Shown here one piece after another: positions 1 through 14,111 of a DNA stretch of 64,000 nucleotides; position 1 is the stretch's first letter, and each line of letters begins with the position of its first letter. The notes under the pieces were generated by a model. That model was not told the origin of the DNA, ran no database searches, and worked only from the letters and a program-made list of their open reading frames with translations. This DNA is from Smittia aterrima (lineage: Eukaryota > Arthropoda > Insecta > Diptera > Chironomidae). Where the stretch lies: contig CP093829.1 of assembly GCA_033063855.1 (NCBI GenBank), positions 15,097,537-15,161,536 of the forward strand, in the 5' to 3' direction. The translations under genes and the position numbers were made by a program.

Positions 1-1845
1 TTTCTTAATTTTACTTTTGCGGTTCAACAAATTATCTTAATTCTTCAACCGCAGTTTTCTCATATTTCTTTTCTTTTTCTTTTTTCCTTCCTTCACCGAA
101 CGTGTAGAAAAATCCAACCACAATCCGGACGCCAGAGGAAGACCGAGGCAGGGAGAATTACACAATGACGGGCTGGCTAAATTTGGACCGCTCATCGCCC
201 ATCTCACGCCACTTATCAATTTGCAGTGAGGCGAAAGATTCTACATATGTTCGTGACGTAGACCTGAAGGCTTGGTCGGAAATTCCAGGTATTTTCTTTC
301 AAGTAGCGTCAGGTGTATGCTCGTAACATGAACGAAATTGGAATGTGATTTTTATTATTTCTTGGGCGGACTTTTGTAAGTGTAATTCTCGTTCTCTCCG
401 TCACCTTTATTCGCACTTGAAGCACAAAGCAGGAGAAGGATAAGCGTAGAGAAAAAAAACCAACAATTTGGTAACGTTAATTGGTTTTTATAGCCACTCT
501 GATTCAATTGCTCCTTAGAAGAGAAAGTTATTCAAAAGGAAAAGAAATCATGTTGTTGAGCACGGCTAACGCGAGAACTCTCTATGAATTAAAAGAGAAT
601 TTTTCGTGAAGTGAGGAATAAATGTTCCCGAACTGAGCTGAGGAATTGAGTCAACTGTCTCTGACAAAACTATAGTGAACACTTCACTAAGCTACAGAAC
701 TTTTATAGCTTTTTATTGCATGAACGACTGTGTCTTTCTGTAGTGCGGGTTTTGTCCACCAAGTTCCATAATACTTAAACAAAAAAATTTGCTCCACTAT
801 TCTCGAGAGACAATTGAACAAAAGAGAGAGAAAGAAAGCTAGTTTGAATTTGACTTTTTTTTCCTATGTTGTCAACGTTTTTCTAAACTCAGCATTGCGA
901 AATAGAACAACTCCATTGAGCCAGAGGGAAATAGAGTTGGCACTCTGATTCTTGCTTTCTGGCTATCGCTTGGGACCAAAGCTCCATCACTTTCGAAAAT
1001 CCTTAACATGTCCAAAGGATTATAAGCTTATACAAAGTAAAAAGCAGTTCAGACAAACAAGGCAAGCTAATGGCTTTGAAAAATTTGAGCACGATCCTGG
1101 GAGTTCCATAATGTTTGAATTTCGATGCAAATAGTTAAACGTCCGACCAAGCCATTTCAAAAATTCAATTTCATGTTTCATTGCAAATTTTTTTCTTCTC
1201 CGGTGCGATTTTAATATTGAATCGCAAAACTTTCCCTTAAACCTGTACCATCACGTAAAGTGCTCCATCGTAAAGAAATTTGCGGAAAATGTTATCGGGA
1301 GACGTTTCAAAGTTGACACATTAAAAGCTTCGTGCAGTTACAGTTCTGTGAGCTCGAATCCCTGTCGAATTGAGCTTTCCATCCATAGATTTCCTGCTTT
1401 GCTTATTTTATGGTAATTTCTGTTGGTTTGAACGGATTTTCCAACATTTTTTTTTGTCTGCTTTCGACAAATCTATTGAACAAACATTTTCGGAATGAAA
1501 GAGAGTGGAATAGGAGAAAGGAAGGGAAGAGGGAGATTTGTTATATGATTGCTAATCCCAAGCGATGGATAAATATTTGATCAGTCGCTATCGAAGCGGA
1601 AGAGGCAAATACACATTCTGTTCACTCGACTCTTTTTTTTTCTTCCGTTGCGACATCGAAACAATAGAGCAAGGGATTAATTTGTCAATAAAGTCAATTT
1701 GAAATGTTGTTTGCTAAATGTTTTAAAAGTCAGCATGTCATATCATTGATGGAAAGAGTTGAAATTTAATGTTGAACTGAGAAAAGTCTATGTGTACTTC
1801 TGATTTGTAATTTAACTCTTTTCTCTTGTTCGTCCAATGATGTAG
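1..1845 (+). other. Probable oaf intron sequence, no exon recognised
   Basis: This stretch lies upstream of the acceptor of the oaf terminal exon and is AT-rich, with stops in all frames. The short open frames in it have no coding character. Because the oaf exon opens in mid-protein, the preceding oaf exons must lie further upstream, so most or all of this is probably intron. That is inference from gene structure; I see nothing else here. Confidence 0.5.
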
Positions 1846-2147
1846 GCTCATCGATTTCTATCCTGGCATCATCGGTGACACCTTTCCCTCACGTTCAACA
1901 TCAAGCGACTACCGTATCTCGTTGCAATGAAGTCACCGGTATCTGGGCTCCATGTATTTGCACATTAGAGCTCTGCATTGGTTGGTATCCTTGTGGACTC
2001 AAATACTGCAAAGGAAAAGGTGAGAGCAACTCGATCAACAGCAATCAAATCAACTCGAGCTATCGATGCGGCATTAAAACTTGTCGGAAATGTAACAACT
2101 TCAGTTATTATGTAAGACAAAAACAACAATGCTTGTGGGACGAATGA
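1846..2147 (+). CDS. oaf: Out at first (oaf) secreted protein, terminal coding exon
   Basis: Terminal exon of out at first, a secreted insect protein with a vertebrate homologue, OAF. A splice acceptor (TGTAG, 1841-1845) opens the exon with two bases completing a split codon, and about 100 residues follow to a TGA at 2145-2147. The reading carries the family's cysteine-rich C-terminus: the motifs CIGWYPCGLKYCKG, YRCGIKTCRKC and the terminal YVRQKQQCLWDE, which I recognise as near-invariant in OAF proteins. An in-frame GTG at 1875 is not a real start, since coding sequence continues upstream to the acceptor. A Ser/Asn-rich insert of about 13 residues separates the two cysteine blocks. The N-terminal exons are outside the window, so this is a partial gene. 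oaf was named in Drosophila for a hatching/neural phenotype; its molecular role is poorly known. Confidence 0.88.
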
Positions 2148-5100
2148 CCAACAAAGACGCCAAACAATCGATCATCGAAGATTAATCGCCATAGAGATTC
2201 GAAGTCAGTATTAAACAGATATTTTCACAAAATCTTCGATTTCAATTTGTTATAGCAAAAGAGCGATAACATTGATGAAATTTATTTGTAATTTGCGGAA
2301 ATCTCCGCCCCTCTCGCTCTTGTCGCCACGAGGTTGTCATGTAATGGTGAATGTTTCTCTCCCTTCTCGAAACGAAAGATTTAAGATATCAGGCAACACA
2401 AAAAGCTTTATCATTATTTCCTCTTTCTTTGTCGCCGAAAACTTATTTGATTTCTATTTCCACGCAATCTATCGCTTTCCCGCCTTCAAGGCTCCATACA
2501 AAAGAAAACAAATTTGTCTTTGAATTAAAAATGGAGCCGAGCTATGCGAAGTAGGTGGATGAGATAAGAGGCAAAAGAATTGGAGAAGAAGTAGAAATAG
2601 AAATAATTGTTGACGCTCTAATTCTTCGCCGACGATTTTCTTAATGACACTTCATTTTATTTGAGCTTATAAAAAGAAGGCTTAACTGATTTAAATTGAA
2701 AGGAATTATGAGGATGAAAGAAAAAGCTTTTCAGTTTTACTTGTGTCAAGAATTTTAATTTCATTTCCACGTTCTCATTATTTTTTTCCTCGTCTCTTCT
2801 CGCTTTAGCTTTTGAATTTTCTTTTGTTGAGGAAAGCTTCACATCTCAAATTTAATGATGGTCTTAAAGAAGCAGAAATCACGAACTAAGTCCTCCAATG
2901 CAGTGGAAAATTGGGATGAAAACGTCCGGTTGTTGAAGCTCTGTTTACAAAAAAGATTAGTTTTCCTCTTCGAGTTCTCAAAGCGGGGAAACTTTAATTT
3001 GATTCAGACGAGAAAAAAAAATAGAAACAACGCTAAGAGGAAATGTTTTGCCTCAACGCCTGATAAAAACAACTAAGAAGAAGGGAGAGAAAGAGAAAGG
3101 TGTTGATTTGTAGTGATAAGCGACTTGGACGTTGGAAAAGCTTTAGCTTTGAAATAATTTTCAAAAGTTTTTTCCTCATTTATCCGAAGAAAAAGTCTTG
3201 TTGTTGGTAGAAAGGAATGTAGTAAGGAATGTAAGGAACTCACATTCTAAATGGGCTTAAGCGAATTTCTCTCGTAAAAAAACTTGCCATTTTCGTATTT
3301 AGCTTTAAACAGAAATTCGACAGAAGCCTCGCTATTTATTTCTTCCCTTGCTCAAGTCTTCATCAACAAACTAAGCGTCTTGTCACTAACTAGACAAGCT
3401 TTTAAGTTAATTATGTGGAAAATTATGACAAAAAAGCGAGCGAGAGCAAAACTTTACTTCCACACCATCGCGATAAAAACAACATCATCAACAATGTGTT
3501 GATTATATTTTTGTACAAAGAGAAAAGGAAGAAGAAGGAAAGAACGAATGATGAACAATATGAAAATAATTAATGATAAGAATAGAAAACAATTTTGTCA
3601 AGCAACACAAGAAATCTCCCTCATTTCCCCAACTGAAGTCTCATCGTTTGTGACTCGCTTAAATTTTCAATTTTCCATTTCAAATTATTCTAGTTGAGTG
3701 CGCCCTGCAGTGCAAACCCCAAAGGGAGGCACATACATTTCTCTCCTGCAAAATTCAGAACTGTACATACGACAATTCGTCGACATGAATAATGAAATTG
3801 TAATGAAAACATAATGTGGCCTTAGCTTAACTATTTTCCCCTTTACCCTATTTCTCTCTCTCTCCGCTGTTCTGTCTTTAACAACCAAACAATAAAACCC
3901 CAAATTGTATATTAAATTTCTTCAGAAAAGTCAAGGATAATTCTTTAGTGTGTGCTTTCCATGACGACCAGCAGACGTCCTTATAAAAGAGAACTTTTAT
4001 TGGTCAATAATTAATCTTGTAATAAAAGAAGGAACAAACAGAAATTTAATCAAGAAGAAAATCTTTTTATTGTTTCGACACTAAAAACTTTCGTTTTTCT
4101 TTTCATCCCTCACCGAAACTATAGTCTTTTTCCATTTGTCTCACTCCTTCGTCTCCCCAAAGAAGGATCAACGAAACTTTTCTGTCCTATCAATCTTTGT
4201 AATCGCAAGAACACAAAACTTCAATTTTCCACCCTAAAGAGTCGGCCATTCTTACATAGCAAGCGGGAAAGTTTTCAGGGGAATGCGTTTGTCAGATAGA
4301 AGCTTCACGATTAATTGGGAAACTTCGCATTCATATGTAGCCCTCTACGAACTCCCAAAGCATCTTATGTTTCACTTCCCCATCAGATAATGTGAAAATA
4401 TTTATGAAATTTTGTGTATAGCGGCTCAAGCAAATATATTTATTTATCAATGACAGAGGAGAAGTATTCGCAAAGAAATATAAGATAGAAAATATTTATT
4501 AGAAAGCGGAGCAAAGTAAATTATTCAGCAGTACGATATTAAGTTGGGAGCGAAGGGAAACCCTTTTAATGAACACGATACATACAAAACGAGAGGAGAT
4601 ATGAATGTAATTTAAAAGCGGACCGCTTGCAAGTTTCGCGGAATGGAAGAGAGATACCCTTTACATTTGGCCCGCGCTGTCGGAAGAATCATTGAACGGA
4701 ATGCTGCGCTGCTCCAAGGAAAATTCATAATGTTCCGTTTCCCACCAGGAAAACTTTGAAGATTACTATCATATTCTCTCCTCGTCGCTTCGCCACTTTC
4801 TGCGATATCATACAATGAGAACTTTCGTGTTTTTCTTCCATTTCGCGATTCCGACAGAGCGTCCGAGTACATTTTAATGATAGCAACACAGCGGAATGAA
4901 ATACCAAGAGAATATACAAAGAAGAATAATAAATGCGAACTTTTATATTTTGAGAAAATGAATAAAAGAGAAGAAAATGATCGAAATCATTTTTCTGATG
5001 AAATTCGCAACATTTTTTATTTTCCCTCTCATTTCAGATCCAGCGATAATTTTCCTTCCATTTATTTTTAATTCATTTCTCGCCTACGCTGTCTTTGGGT

Positions 5101-8100
5101 GTTTCTATCCTTTTCCGTCTTGCTCGCTCGAAGGTTAAAGGTGGCGGTGGCAAACGACATAATTTATTGCTTTGGTTCGGGCGAGAAGGCTTTTGTCTTA
5201 AATTCACGAATTAAAGATAAAAGACAAGCGGTTACGAACGGAAAAAAGGATGAAATGAAATCTGTGATTGTGCAGTTAGTTAGGTAGGTCATGTAACATT
5301 CGAATTCGCCAGAGAAAGAGAGAGACAAAAGGATGAAAGTCAAACAGTCAACCCTTTTAGCGAAATTTAACATCTCTTAATGGATTTTTTCAAACATCAG
5401 CAATTACAAGACGAGCTTTTAAGAATGAATGAATGAGTCAGTTTAGCTTGAAGCTTTATCTTCATTTTATTCTCTTTCGCAATAGAACCTTTTGTCTTTC
5501 TTGCATTGCCTTTCGACACGAGTCAGTCTAAAATGAAAAATATATTCGGTCCTTGTTGGACTTTCAGAGTGTCATTGGCAATTATTGGAAGTTCACCCGT
5601 ATCTGCTCTCTTCTACGAAGAAGAGAATGTAAAACTGAATTGTTCAGTCGGTCAGAAGTTGCTGATGGGCCTTTTAGGCAAATACATTCAATGGCATTAA
5701 TCTTTCACACATCACTAGTTTCCCATGGGCCGCAAAAGTGATGGGTTTGCCTTTTGTTTCGCCAAACGCAGCACTAGAGAAATATGACGAGAGCAATCTT
5801 ATAGCAGAATGTTAACCGCAACCGAATTGTGCTATTTACGCTGACAGAGCACAATTTGTTGTAACTAATGAGCGAGGATTTCGGGGAAACAGCTTAATTG
5901 GCCGATGTGGCTTAGTTGAAAAGCCTCTCGTTCGTTTCGTCCTCATTGCTCAGCCCCACATTAAATGACTCATTTTCCTTGGATCAACACACAAAAGGCG
6001 AAGGCCCGAAGGAAATCAGAAAAAATGACACACAATTTCTTGGGTGATTCCATCAAATGTGATTTGGTTTTGTTTTCAGAGTTTTCCTTTAGCTACTAAT
6101 CCCCTTTGTGGACTTGCTGTTTGCACTAATGTAAACATAAGCTTGTGCTCTTAAGAAGAACTTTATGTATATCTTGATGATGTTTAATGTTTCTGTATAA
6201 ATATCTGTCATCGTAAATGAAATTATGAACTCATAAATCTCGTTTCACCGCCAAAAAGTATTCCGACGCGACATGTCTTATTCCCCAAGCATCGAGAGTA
6301 GCATATGCGAGGAGAAACTGTAGAATTCATCATGTCAGGAAATGTTTTTTATTGATTTATTTATGAGGAGTTGGATCGGAATTTAATACGCATTTATTAG
6401 ACTCCTAGGGCTTTTCTTATGGACGCTCCCATCGAAGATCCTTTTTCTCGGGCATTATTATTAATTTTATTATTTTTAGACCCGAATGTGTTTGTGCTGC
6501 CGGAAATAAAAGCCCACACAAAGCCGTGGCAGGAAGAGGAGATAACTTCGGCAGTTTCTGAACGGATGAATGAGAAATTTTCTTATGAAATAATAAAGAC
6601 GAGAATATTTCCCAACCCATGAAGGCAGCAAAAAAAATTTTATGTTTGTTAAAAGCCCATAAATTAAAGGCGCCCGTTTTCATGGCAGGGAAAGCTTTCA
6701 CCTTTTAGAAGAATTTGTACGCTTTCATTATTTCAAAAGCACTTCACCTTCCATAAAACTCTTTGTGCCGCCAGAGAAACAGTGCTTAATGTCGTAGGAC
6801 TTCTCGCTTTAATCTTCAAAGCATTAGCGACACTGTTGGAAATTTCCTCGCAACAAATTGCGAGACCGTAAATTCATTAAAGCATCGAGAGAGATTTATT
6901 ACGAGAAGAAGTCGATGCAATTGATTTTAAAGACGTCTACAATTTATCAGCAATCTGTTGCTCAAAAGCTTTGTAAGAAAAGCAAAAGATAAAAAATATT
7001 TCTTTCCGTGTACGAAGCTTTGAATAATAATTTTCAGTTTTACCGGCAATTTGCAAAAAGTGCACGAAGCCTTACTATACGACCAAAGCAACTGAAATGG
7101 AATTTCCAAGATAGTGATTTCTTTCTTCTTCAAGAGAGGTTTTTTAAAATTGAAAACGAGATAAAAAAAAACAAGTTTTTTAATTCAAAAGCTTTTTTAG
7201 AAAGAGAAATCTACAATTGACATCTAAATCAATAGAAAACATATAATCAAACACAAAGTGATTGTCAATTTGCTGTTCTTTTGGCTTCTAGCTACAGATC
7301 ATTAAATAAATTTATAAAATGAATTTCTATTTTATATTTTATCTCGAACAAACGCTTCTGTTGTCATGAGAAATTGGGCGAATGAAAAATTGGAAATCCC
7401 TCGTTCAGTATTCAAAGCACGTTTCAATAGCATAAAACGCTCTAAAAACTGTAAAGGATCCTTCTGTAGGTGGTAGTGTAGGTATCAGGATGGGAATAAA
7501 AAGCTTAGCGCTCAAATCGATCGATGAAATCAGATAAGAAGAGAAGGAAGTGTTTTCTGACAGAGTGGGAGCGATAAATAAAAATATTCACGTTTAGGGC
7601 CCTAATCTCAAAGGAAACTTAGATCCTTAATCACTTTTCAATAGTTTATCGTTTCCCTGTGATTTTGTCAATGTCTCCGCCTTAGTCGTCTATCAACTTT
7701 GACCGATTTGTAATTCAATTTCAATCAATTTCCTGAGAAATGACAAATATTTTGATAGATGAAGTCGTTAGAGCAAATGCTGATCTAAACACAAAGAAGA
7801 TGTCGAGATAATTAATTTAATTGCTAGACGAAGTTTGCTCTCTCTCTGACACTCGTTTTACCACAATTCAAGTTCAATTAGGAACTGAAATCTTCACGTA
7901 CTCAAAGGAAATGTCTTTCAATGAACTCTTAAGCACCATCATAATCATCAAATGTTTTTTTGTCCTCGCACGAAATCATTTAACGAAGCTTTGCTTCTCT
8001 CTAACGAACCGATAAACGTGAGAATGACCAGCGAAAGCTCACACAGAAAAATGTGGAAAAGAAGTTTAACACATTAATTAGGAGAACCGCCGACTCGCTT

Positions 8101-8857
8101 CACTCGACTTGGATCCGGAGAGCAGATCGAATTCCCAGGCGTTAATTTTGATCCTTAATGGACGATGACGGTGGGTCATTAATATCTTTTATGGTTTTTA
8201 TGTGTGTTCGAAGCGGTCTGGCGAGTGAAGTAGAGAGCAATTTATCCCTGAAATTTGTTTCAGTCACGTTAGCTGGACTGTAGCGAACGTCGTTTGAACC
8301 TGACAAACAATGGAATGTAGTTGAGGCGAGAAATTTATTTTCGTTCGGACTTGACATGAAAGTTTAGCCAGGCACCATCTGGTTCTAAATGATTCCCACA
8401 TTGCTCAAGCTTAATTAATGGCTCGCTTGATTTTTCTTATCAATTTTCGTTTTGCATGACTGACCGTCAGCCACTGACGTGACGATATCGTTGACCGATT
8501 CGTTCGAATTATATTGATCCGAGGCCATTGATTCATTGCACATCATCATCACAAAAACAATTCATCACATTTATTTTATGAATTGCACTCGAACTCGTCT
8601 GCCGCTCATCTCCACTCATGTGGCCAAAAAATTTATCTTCATTTTTGCGCGCTGACCCGCAATTAAAACTGTGGCCAAACTCATAAATAGCACACGCAGA
8701 GCAAAAAAAAACAGTTCCCTCTCGCTTCAATGAAGGCATATCTCGAAAGTGTGCTCACTGGCGCAGACAGAAATTTGTGTAATAAAAAGTCCAATTAAAT
8801 TATATGACACTCAATTTCCACATACATCACTTAAATCACTCATCAATCACCGTGCCG
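2148..8857. other. Gene-poor intergenic sequence
   Basis: Nearly 7 kb with no open frame that has a family signature, a plausible splice partner or biased codon use. The first few hundred bases are presumably oaf 3' UTR. Short polypyrimidine and GAGA-like runs occur, for example around 3855-3870 and 5310-5325, but I see no gene, RNA gene or repeat array. Confidence 0.5.
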
Positions 8858-8887
8858 TATAAATATTTAATGCTGTGGTTCTCAGCT
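8858..8887 (+). promoter_or_regulatory. TATA box plus initiator-like core promoter
   Basis: TATAAATA at 8858-8865 is followed 24 bases after its first T by an initiator-like TCAGC (8882-8886). This is close to the arthropod TATA/Inr arrangement. It lies about 75 bp upstream of the ATG at 8961, in front of an open frame beginning with a hydrophobic leader. A six-codon upstream frame (8940-8960) ends directly against that ATG. The spacing is a little short, so the call is tentative. Confidence 0.4.
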
Positions 8888-8960
8888 GAACAGCATCACC
8901 GTGTATCGGTGTTGCGGTGATCAAGAGTTCGTCGTAATAATGAATAATTTATTTAATTAA

Positions 8961-10467
8961 ATGGAAAGTGAGATGAACTTATTGGCATTGATTGGTTTCA
9001 TTTTACTGTACATCTCAAGCGTGCTAAAAGGCTTTATATCATATCGCGTGGGTGAACATCAGAGCATAAATAGAAGGCAACTGATGTTCGGTAATTGCGA
9101 AAATGCTCGAGGATGTTCAGCTGTCAAGTTTTTTCACGGTTGGGAAAAATGCGAACGCGTGAGTGAGCTCTCATCACGAGAGTCTGTTCAAATATTTTTG
9201 TTAGCAATTTTTGTGCTTTTATTCCAATCCTCAAACTGTTTACACTGAATGATTTTGCATCATCGGACGGCTGGATAGCTTTGTTCAAAAATTTCGGCAT
9301 TCATTAGTTTGTTCTATTGAGAGCACTGACAAAGCTTTATGAAAGATTTAGCGAACGCTTCAATTTTGTGTAATACGTCAAAAGGAATTTGTGTGCTCTA
9401 TTTTGCAATACAAAGTTGTTTCAATCCCATGAACATTGAATTTATTGAATGAGGAGTGTTTGAAGTATTTTTTTCTCATTTTGATTAAAATCAAACAGAA
9501 ATCCCGTCGAATGTTCGGTTTTATTCGAAAATAAAATTCATTTTGAGCAATACATTTATTTTCATGTCAGCATTGCAATCGATCAAATGAACTTTTTCAT
9601 TAAATCTCTGTTTGCATTTCAAGAAATTCCTTTGGCGGTAAAAAAATTATTTTAAGCTTTTAAATTTAAACCGATTGAAAGAAGAAAAGTAATTAATTTT
9701 AAAAAGAAACTTGATCTAGAAGAATGTTTCAAAAAATATTTAAAGTCATAGTGAATGAAAGCTTTCGTTTTGCAATTAAAAAGATTTTTTTGCTTTTTAA
9801 TTACAAGTTCTAATCATCAAATCCTTTCTGAAACTTAATTATAATTTAATTGAATCATCTTAGTGCGAAGCGCTATTAAATCCCACTTTTCCTTCAATTA
9901 AGTCTCTACTACGAAATTTGCAATCAAATATCTTGCGCTTCTACGCGATGCTTCATTAACTTTAATGATAATGCGCAAAAAAAAGTTCTAATGTGTTCCA
10001 TGATTTTTAATGGCTCTGAGATCGATGTACATTCACTCACCGATATTCAAATGTGAATTGGGTTAGATTGCTCGAAATCTCTATTATGGAATTACTAAGG
10101 CAAATTTATGCAAATTGATTTCCATTAGCACCGCGCTTACGGCTTCGTTAGTAACAGTGGAATCATCAAATTGCAAAGCTAATGTCGAATTTGATATCCA
10201 GCGTTTTTGCTGGAATCGTAAATAATTAGAGATAATACTGCTAACGGCTAGGAACTACTTATATTTCCCTCAAATTCAAACAAAAGTCAGAAATCGAAAC
10301 GAATATTTATTTATCGATTATTTGTCTCTTCGTTTTTAGGTCAAACATGCTTGGACACATTTTATGTTCACAATTCTGTATCCTTGTCTTGTCGAGATCG
10401 ATCTTCTCATCAGTTTGGGGTGAAAGAGATTATCGACGAAGCATCAAAGAGGAAACAAAAATGGTAA
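8961..10467 (+). CDS. Candidate small secreted peptide precursor, two exons (hypothetical)
   Basis: I do not recognise this protein. The proposed exons are 8961-9090 and 10340-10467. The donor at 9091 is GTAATT, the acceptor ends TTTTTAG, and the phases match, giving 85 residues. Residues 5-28 form a hydrophobic leader that could be a signal peptide or anchor. A dibasic site (INRRQL) and a short C-terminal part with two cysteines (QTC, LSC) ending KRKQKW follow. An alternative is read-through of exon 1 to the donor at 9168 (GTGAGT), which keeps a cysteine-rich stretch (GNCENARGC, WEKCE). The TATA/Inr motif just upstream supports transcription. The intron would be 1.25 kb, long compared with the other small genes here. 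The first coding exon of a larger gene or plain noncoding sequence remain possible. Confidence 0.28.
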
Positions 10468-13400
10468 ATGGGTCGATGGATTCAGGTCGAACAAATGGCG
10501 AAATAATTTGGAAAGCTACGAACTTTTATGAAGGTTCTTGTCGTCTGTACAGTCCAAACAGTTTTTTTTAAATTGACCTCAACTTTTTAATCTAATTGAA
10601 ACTTCAATGTTCCTTTTATTTCATTCAAATCGGAAATTTGGTTTAATTGAATTCAACATCGACATTTCCAATCAATTAGTTTTTCGTTTCAGGTTCGTCT
10701 CAATTTGTCATCAGAGAAGTTGCAATTGAATTATCGTCTTCTTTTTCTCCATCACGAATGGAGAGATGAAGAGCCATTGACTGAGTTTACGTCAACTACC
10801 AAATGAGCTCCTTCGTATTTTAATGAGCAAACGAAGCGCCGCTTGTCGAATGAAAACATGGAAATTTCATTAAAAATGAAGCCTTGCTGGGAGCAAGCTA
10901 ATTATAACACATAATACTTTTATAAGCTTCAACTGCTCTAACTGCTCATGACTTTTATGGTTTTCCAAATTATGCTCGTTCGTGTTTATATAAGCTCGTT
11001 TCGTATGTATAGCGTTTCGTAGCTTCATTAAATCGTTTTATGAGGATAACATGTGCTTTTAAGATGAAAGAAAATCTGAGCAATAAAGAAATTAAGCAAT
11101 TTCAAAAGGCTGAATCACTGCTTGAAGATTAAATTGACTCCGATCTTTAAATCTCACATATTCAATGGCAGGCGGATGTTGAGCCTCGTGAAAATCGATG
11201 AAGAGCTCAGCTCTTCAAAGACATGACTTTCCACTTTTCAAGCATTATGTAGATATATTTATGCGATGGCGCTTAAATTGTAAAAAGGATTCGTCTCGAA
11301 CATGATTTTTGCATTTTAGAATATCAAAGAGAGAGAGAGAGAGTGGGATCGCGGGTCTTCCTTTACGATGTCGGATCTAAATGTGAATTGAAAACGAATG
11401 GTGGAAAATGCGAAAAAGATCATAGTGATTTGGATTCTCAAGGCAATCGCTGAATACGAAATGAGCGCTCTGCTGAATTTTTTTTTCTTGCACGCTTCAT
11501 TAAATTCGTAAACACTCTTGTCAGAGAACAGGCGAATTATGGTAATTCTTAACAAATAATCATAAAGCCCAATTTAAAAGAACTTCTCCGTAAAGACAAT
11601 GAGCAGCAAACTCGTCACAAGCCGAAGCTCCATGAAAAATTCACAATTCCCGGAAAAGAAAAACTGTTGAGAGCAAAAATACGAACGCGGAGATGAAATG
11701 AAAATTCATTTTCCTGTTTTTTATTATTTCATGTCGTAGTAATTTCGAGTACGTTATGGGATTTTGCTGAGGTGGAGCTTGACAGGACGTAGAATGTAGA
11801 ACTTGACGCATACATAACTTTCAAAGTTTTTTTTTTTGCATTTTTGATTTAACGAGCGCTAGAAGTGAAAATTCCATCGTTCGTTCAGCACTCTTAACGA
11901 CTCGTTTCATAATTAATCCTCAAATATTTTTGCTCTGCTCTCGCATTCGCCTCGAGTGAGTGACGCGAGCATTTCCGTTCGCAATCCTCTTTCGGATACT
12001 GATGAAGACTGAAAACTTAACATGGTTTTATTGTTTGTCTTCCATTCCATTCAGAGTACAGTCAACAAAATTCAATTTCGACTTCTTTTTACGCTGAACA
12101 AAGGAAAAACATTTTTCTTACTACGCGAAAGAATACCTAACAAAAGTTTTCCCTGTCGAAAATTGGCAGCAGACATGAGCGAAAAAAATACAATTTGCGG
12201 TAATTCAATCGCTTTCATCTTGCCGTGTTGCTCGGTTGACACATGTTTCGGGTTCATTCGAACAATTGTCATTATCGAGTCAAGTAGCTATATTGAACTT
12301 TGCCTCCGCATAAGTTTTGAGCCAAAAATATTGAGTTCTTGAAATTAAGATTTACAATCTGACATTTCTATTCAAATTTTCTTAATAAATTTAACAGAGC
12401 AACTGAATAAATTTAGAGACGAGCAGCCTAAACCAAGGTAAGCCTTAGAAGAGAGAAAAATTGAAAGATTTCTTGCCGAGTTTGGTTTTATTTTTACGCT
12501 CGAAGCATGTGATATGTAAATTGCGAGTACATAAACTCCGGAATGAGATTGTCTTTAGAACTTTATTTATTGGCGTCGTTAAATCTGCTCTGCCTTGCCT
12601 TTCACCTTCATCTTCTTCCCCATCTTGATTTATGATTTGAGTGAAATCTTTTCAAATGTTGATTGAGACGTAAACGAGAGTTGAGTTTAAGGCTTTTTCA
12701 TAGAAGGAAAGCTTTGATCAACCAAGCAGATTCTCTCAGTGAACTAAATATTAACTGCTTCATTTATATTTAACTATCTTCATTCTTTTATCTTTTCCGT
12801 CGCAAACAAGAGAAAATGAAAATATATTTCTTTGCGACCATTTCGTTTTGATGTTGCTCTCTAGCTCTTTGCATGTTCTTCTTCATGGTGAGGATAATAG
12901 AGCATTATAGCACGAAGAACGAGAAATAATAAATTTTTCTCTTGCGATGTATGACTTTTTATGATGATATCGTTTCATTTATAACACTCTATTTACAGTC
13001 TCGCGGAAGAAGCTTCCGAAACTTTCAACTCGTCTCGTAATTTATCATCGCGTTTGCATCTTAAGCTCACAGCTTAAATATCTTCTTTCCGTTCAGAAGA
13101 TTTAATGTGTTTTAAAAGATTTAAGCGTGGAATAAATCGCGTTGATAGCGTTTTATTGCCGTATTTTACATTGCCAGCAATCTTTTCCGTCTTAAAGTTT
13201 CAGCACGGAATCATCAAACTTTACAGACAACGATGCAACAATCCAATGAACTTTTATTTCAAGAGATGAGTAAATAACAAGGAAAGTGAAGTGATATTCT
13301 CGTTCTCACAACTCGCGAGCGAGGAAACTTTTTAATTTAATTATTTTATAATTATGTTCTCTGTTTTTTCCGCCCTCATCGTTTCCGTTTTCATTTGAAA

Positions 13401-14111
13401 AGTTTTAAATTCCTCATTGTCTGCAAAAAAAATCATAACTTTTATCTCAACACGTTCGGATAGAGAAAGTTTATTGCAGAAGTCATTCTTGTTTCCTCCC
13501 TTCCACTCATTTTCTCAATTCCGTCTAGCGATGAAGAAATTTGAAGAACTCATAAAAAAATAAGAATTGTCTCAGAAACTTCTTTGTGTCGGGTAGAGTC
13601 TAGAAAAATCAGAAGAAGAGACGAGGCGCCACTGTCGAACTAAAAGAAAAAACAGAAGCTCAAAGTGCTCGGCTGATATTAAAATATGAAACATAAACTA
13701 TCAGTGATAAACACACAATCTCAAACTTATCTCTTTCGTTCCAAATTTCTGCTTTTGTCTTATGAAAAATTGATGGCAAAACTTTCTGTTATTGCATTCT
13801 TTGTCGTCTCCTTGTTGCTTTAATCAAAAGAAAATATTTCCATCTTTTTAAAAAGTTTGCTTCGGTTTCTTTGAGAAGAGAATTGAAGAAATATCACAGA
13901 CCTCAAGAAATTGGCTTTACGGAAACTTTTTCTTTAACAAGCAAAAACTTCTTCAAACAAATCAAAATTCTTGTTGAAGTCTTAACTTTATTTCATTTCA
14001 TCAATCAATCACAGGCCACAAAACTTTTTCGACTTAATTGCTAGATAGAATTCAATTTTCAAGTTTAATTTTAATGTAAAGCTTCTTGAAATTTTGGTAA
14101 ACTCGAATTAA
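10468..14111. other. Intergenic sequence, nothing recognised
   Basis: No supported gene. A 106-codon frame at 12022-12342 has no family signature and an opposing frame of similar quality, so I treat it as chance. The interval presumably holds control DNA and 3' UTR for the bHLH gene that follows on the minus strand. Confidence 0.5.

Noticed and set aside
12022..12342. 106-codon frame with a hydrophobic start
   Set aside because: There is no domain, splice context or promoter, and an overlapping minus-strand frame is just as good. Chance is likely.
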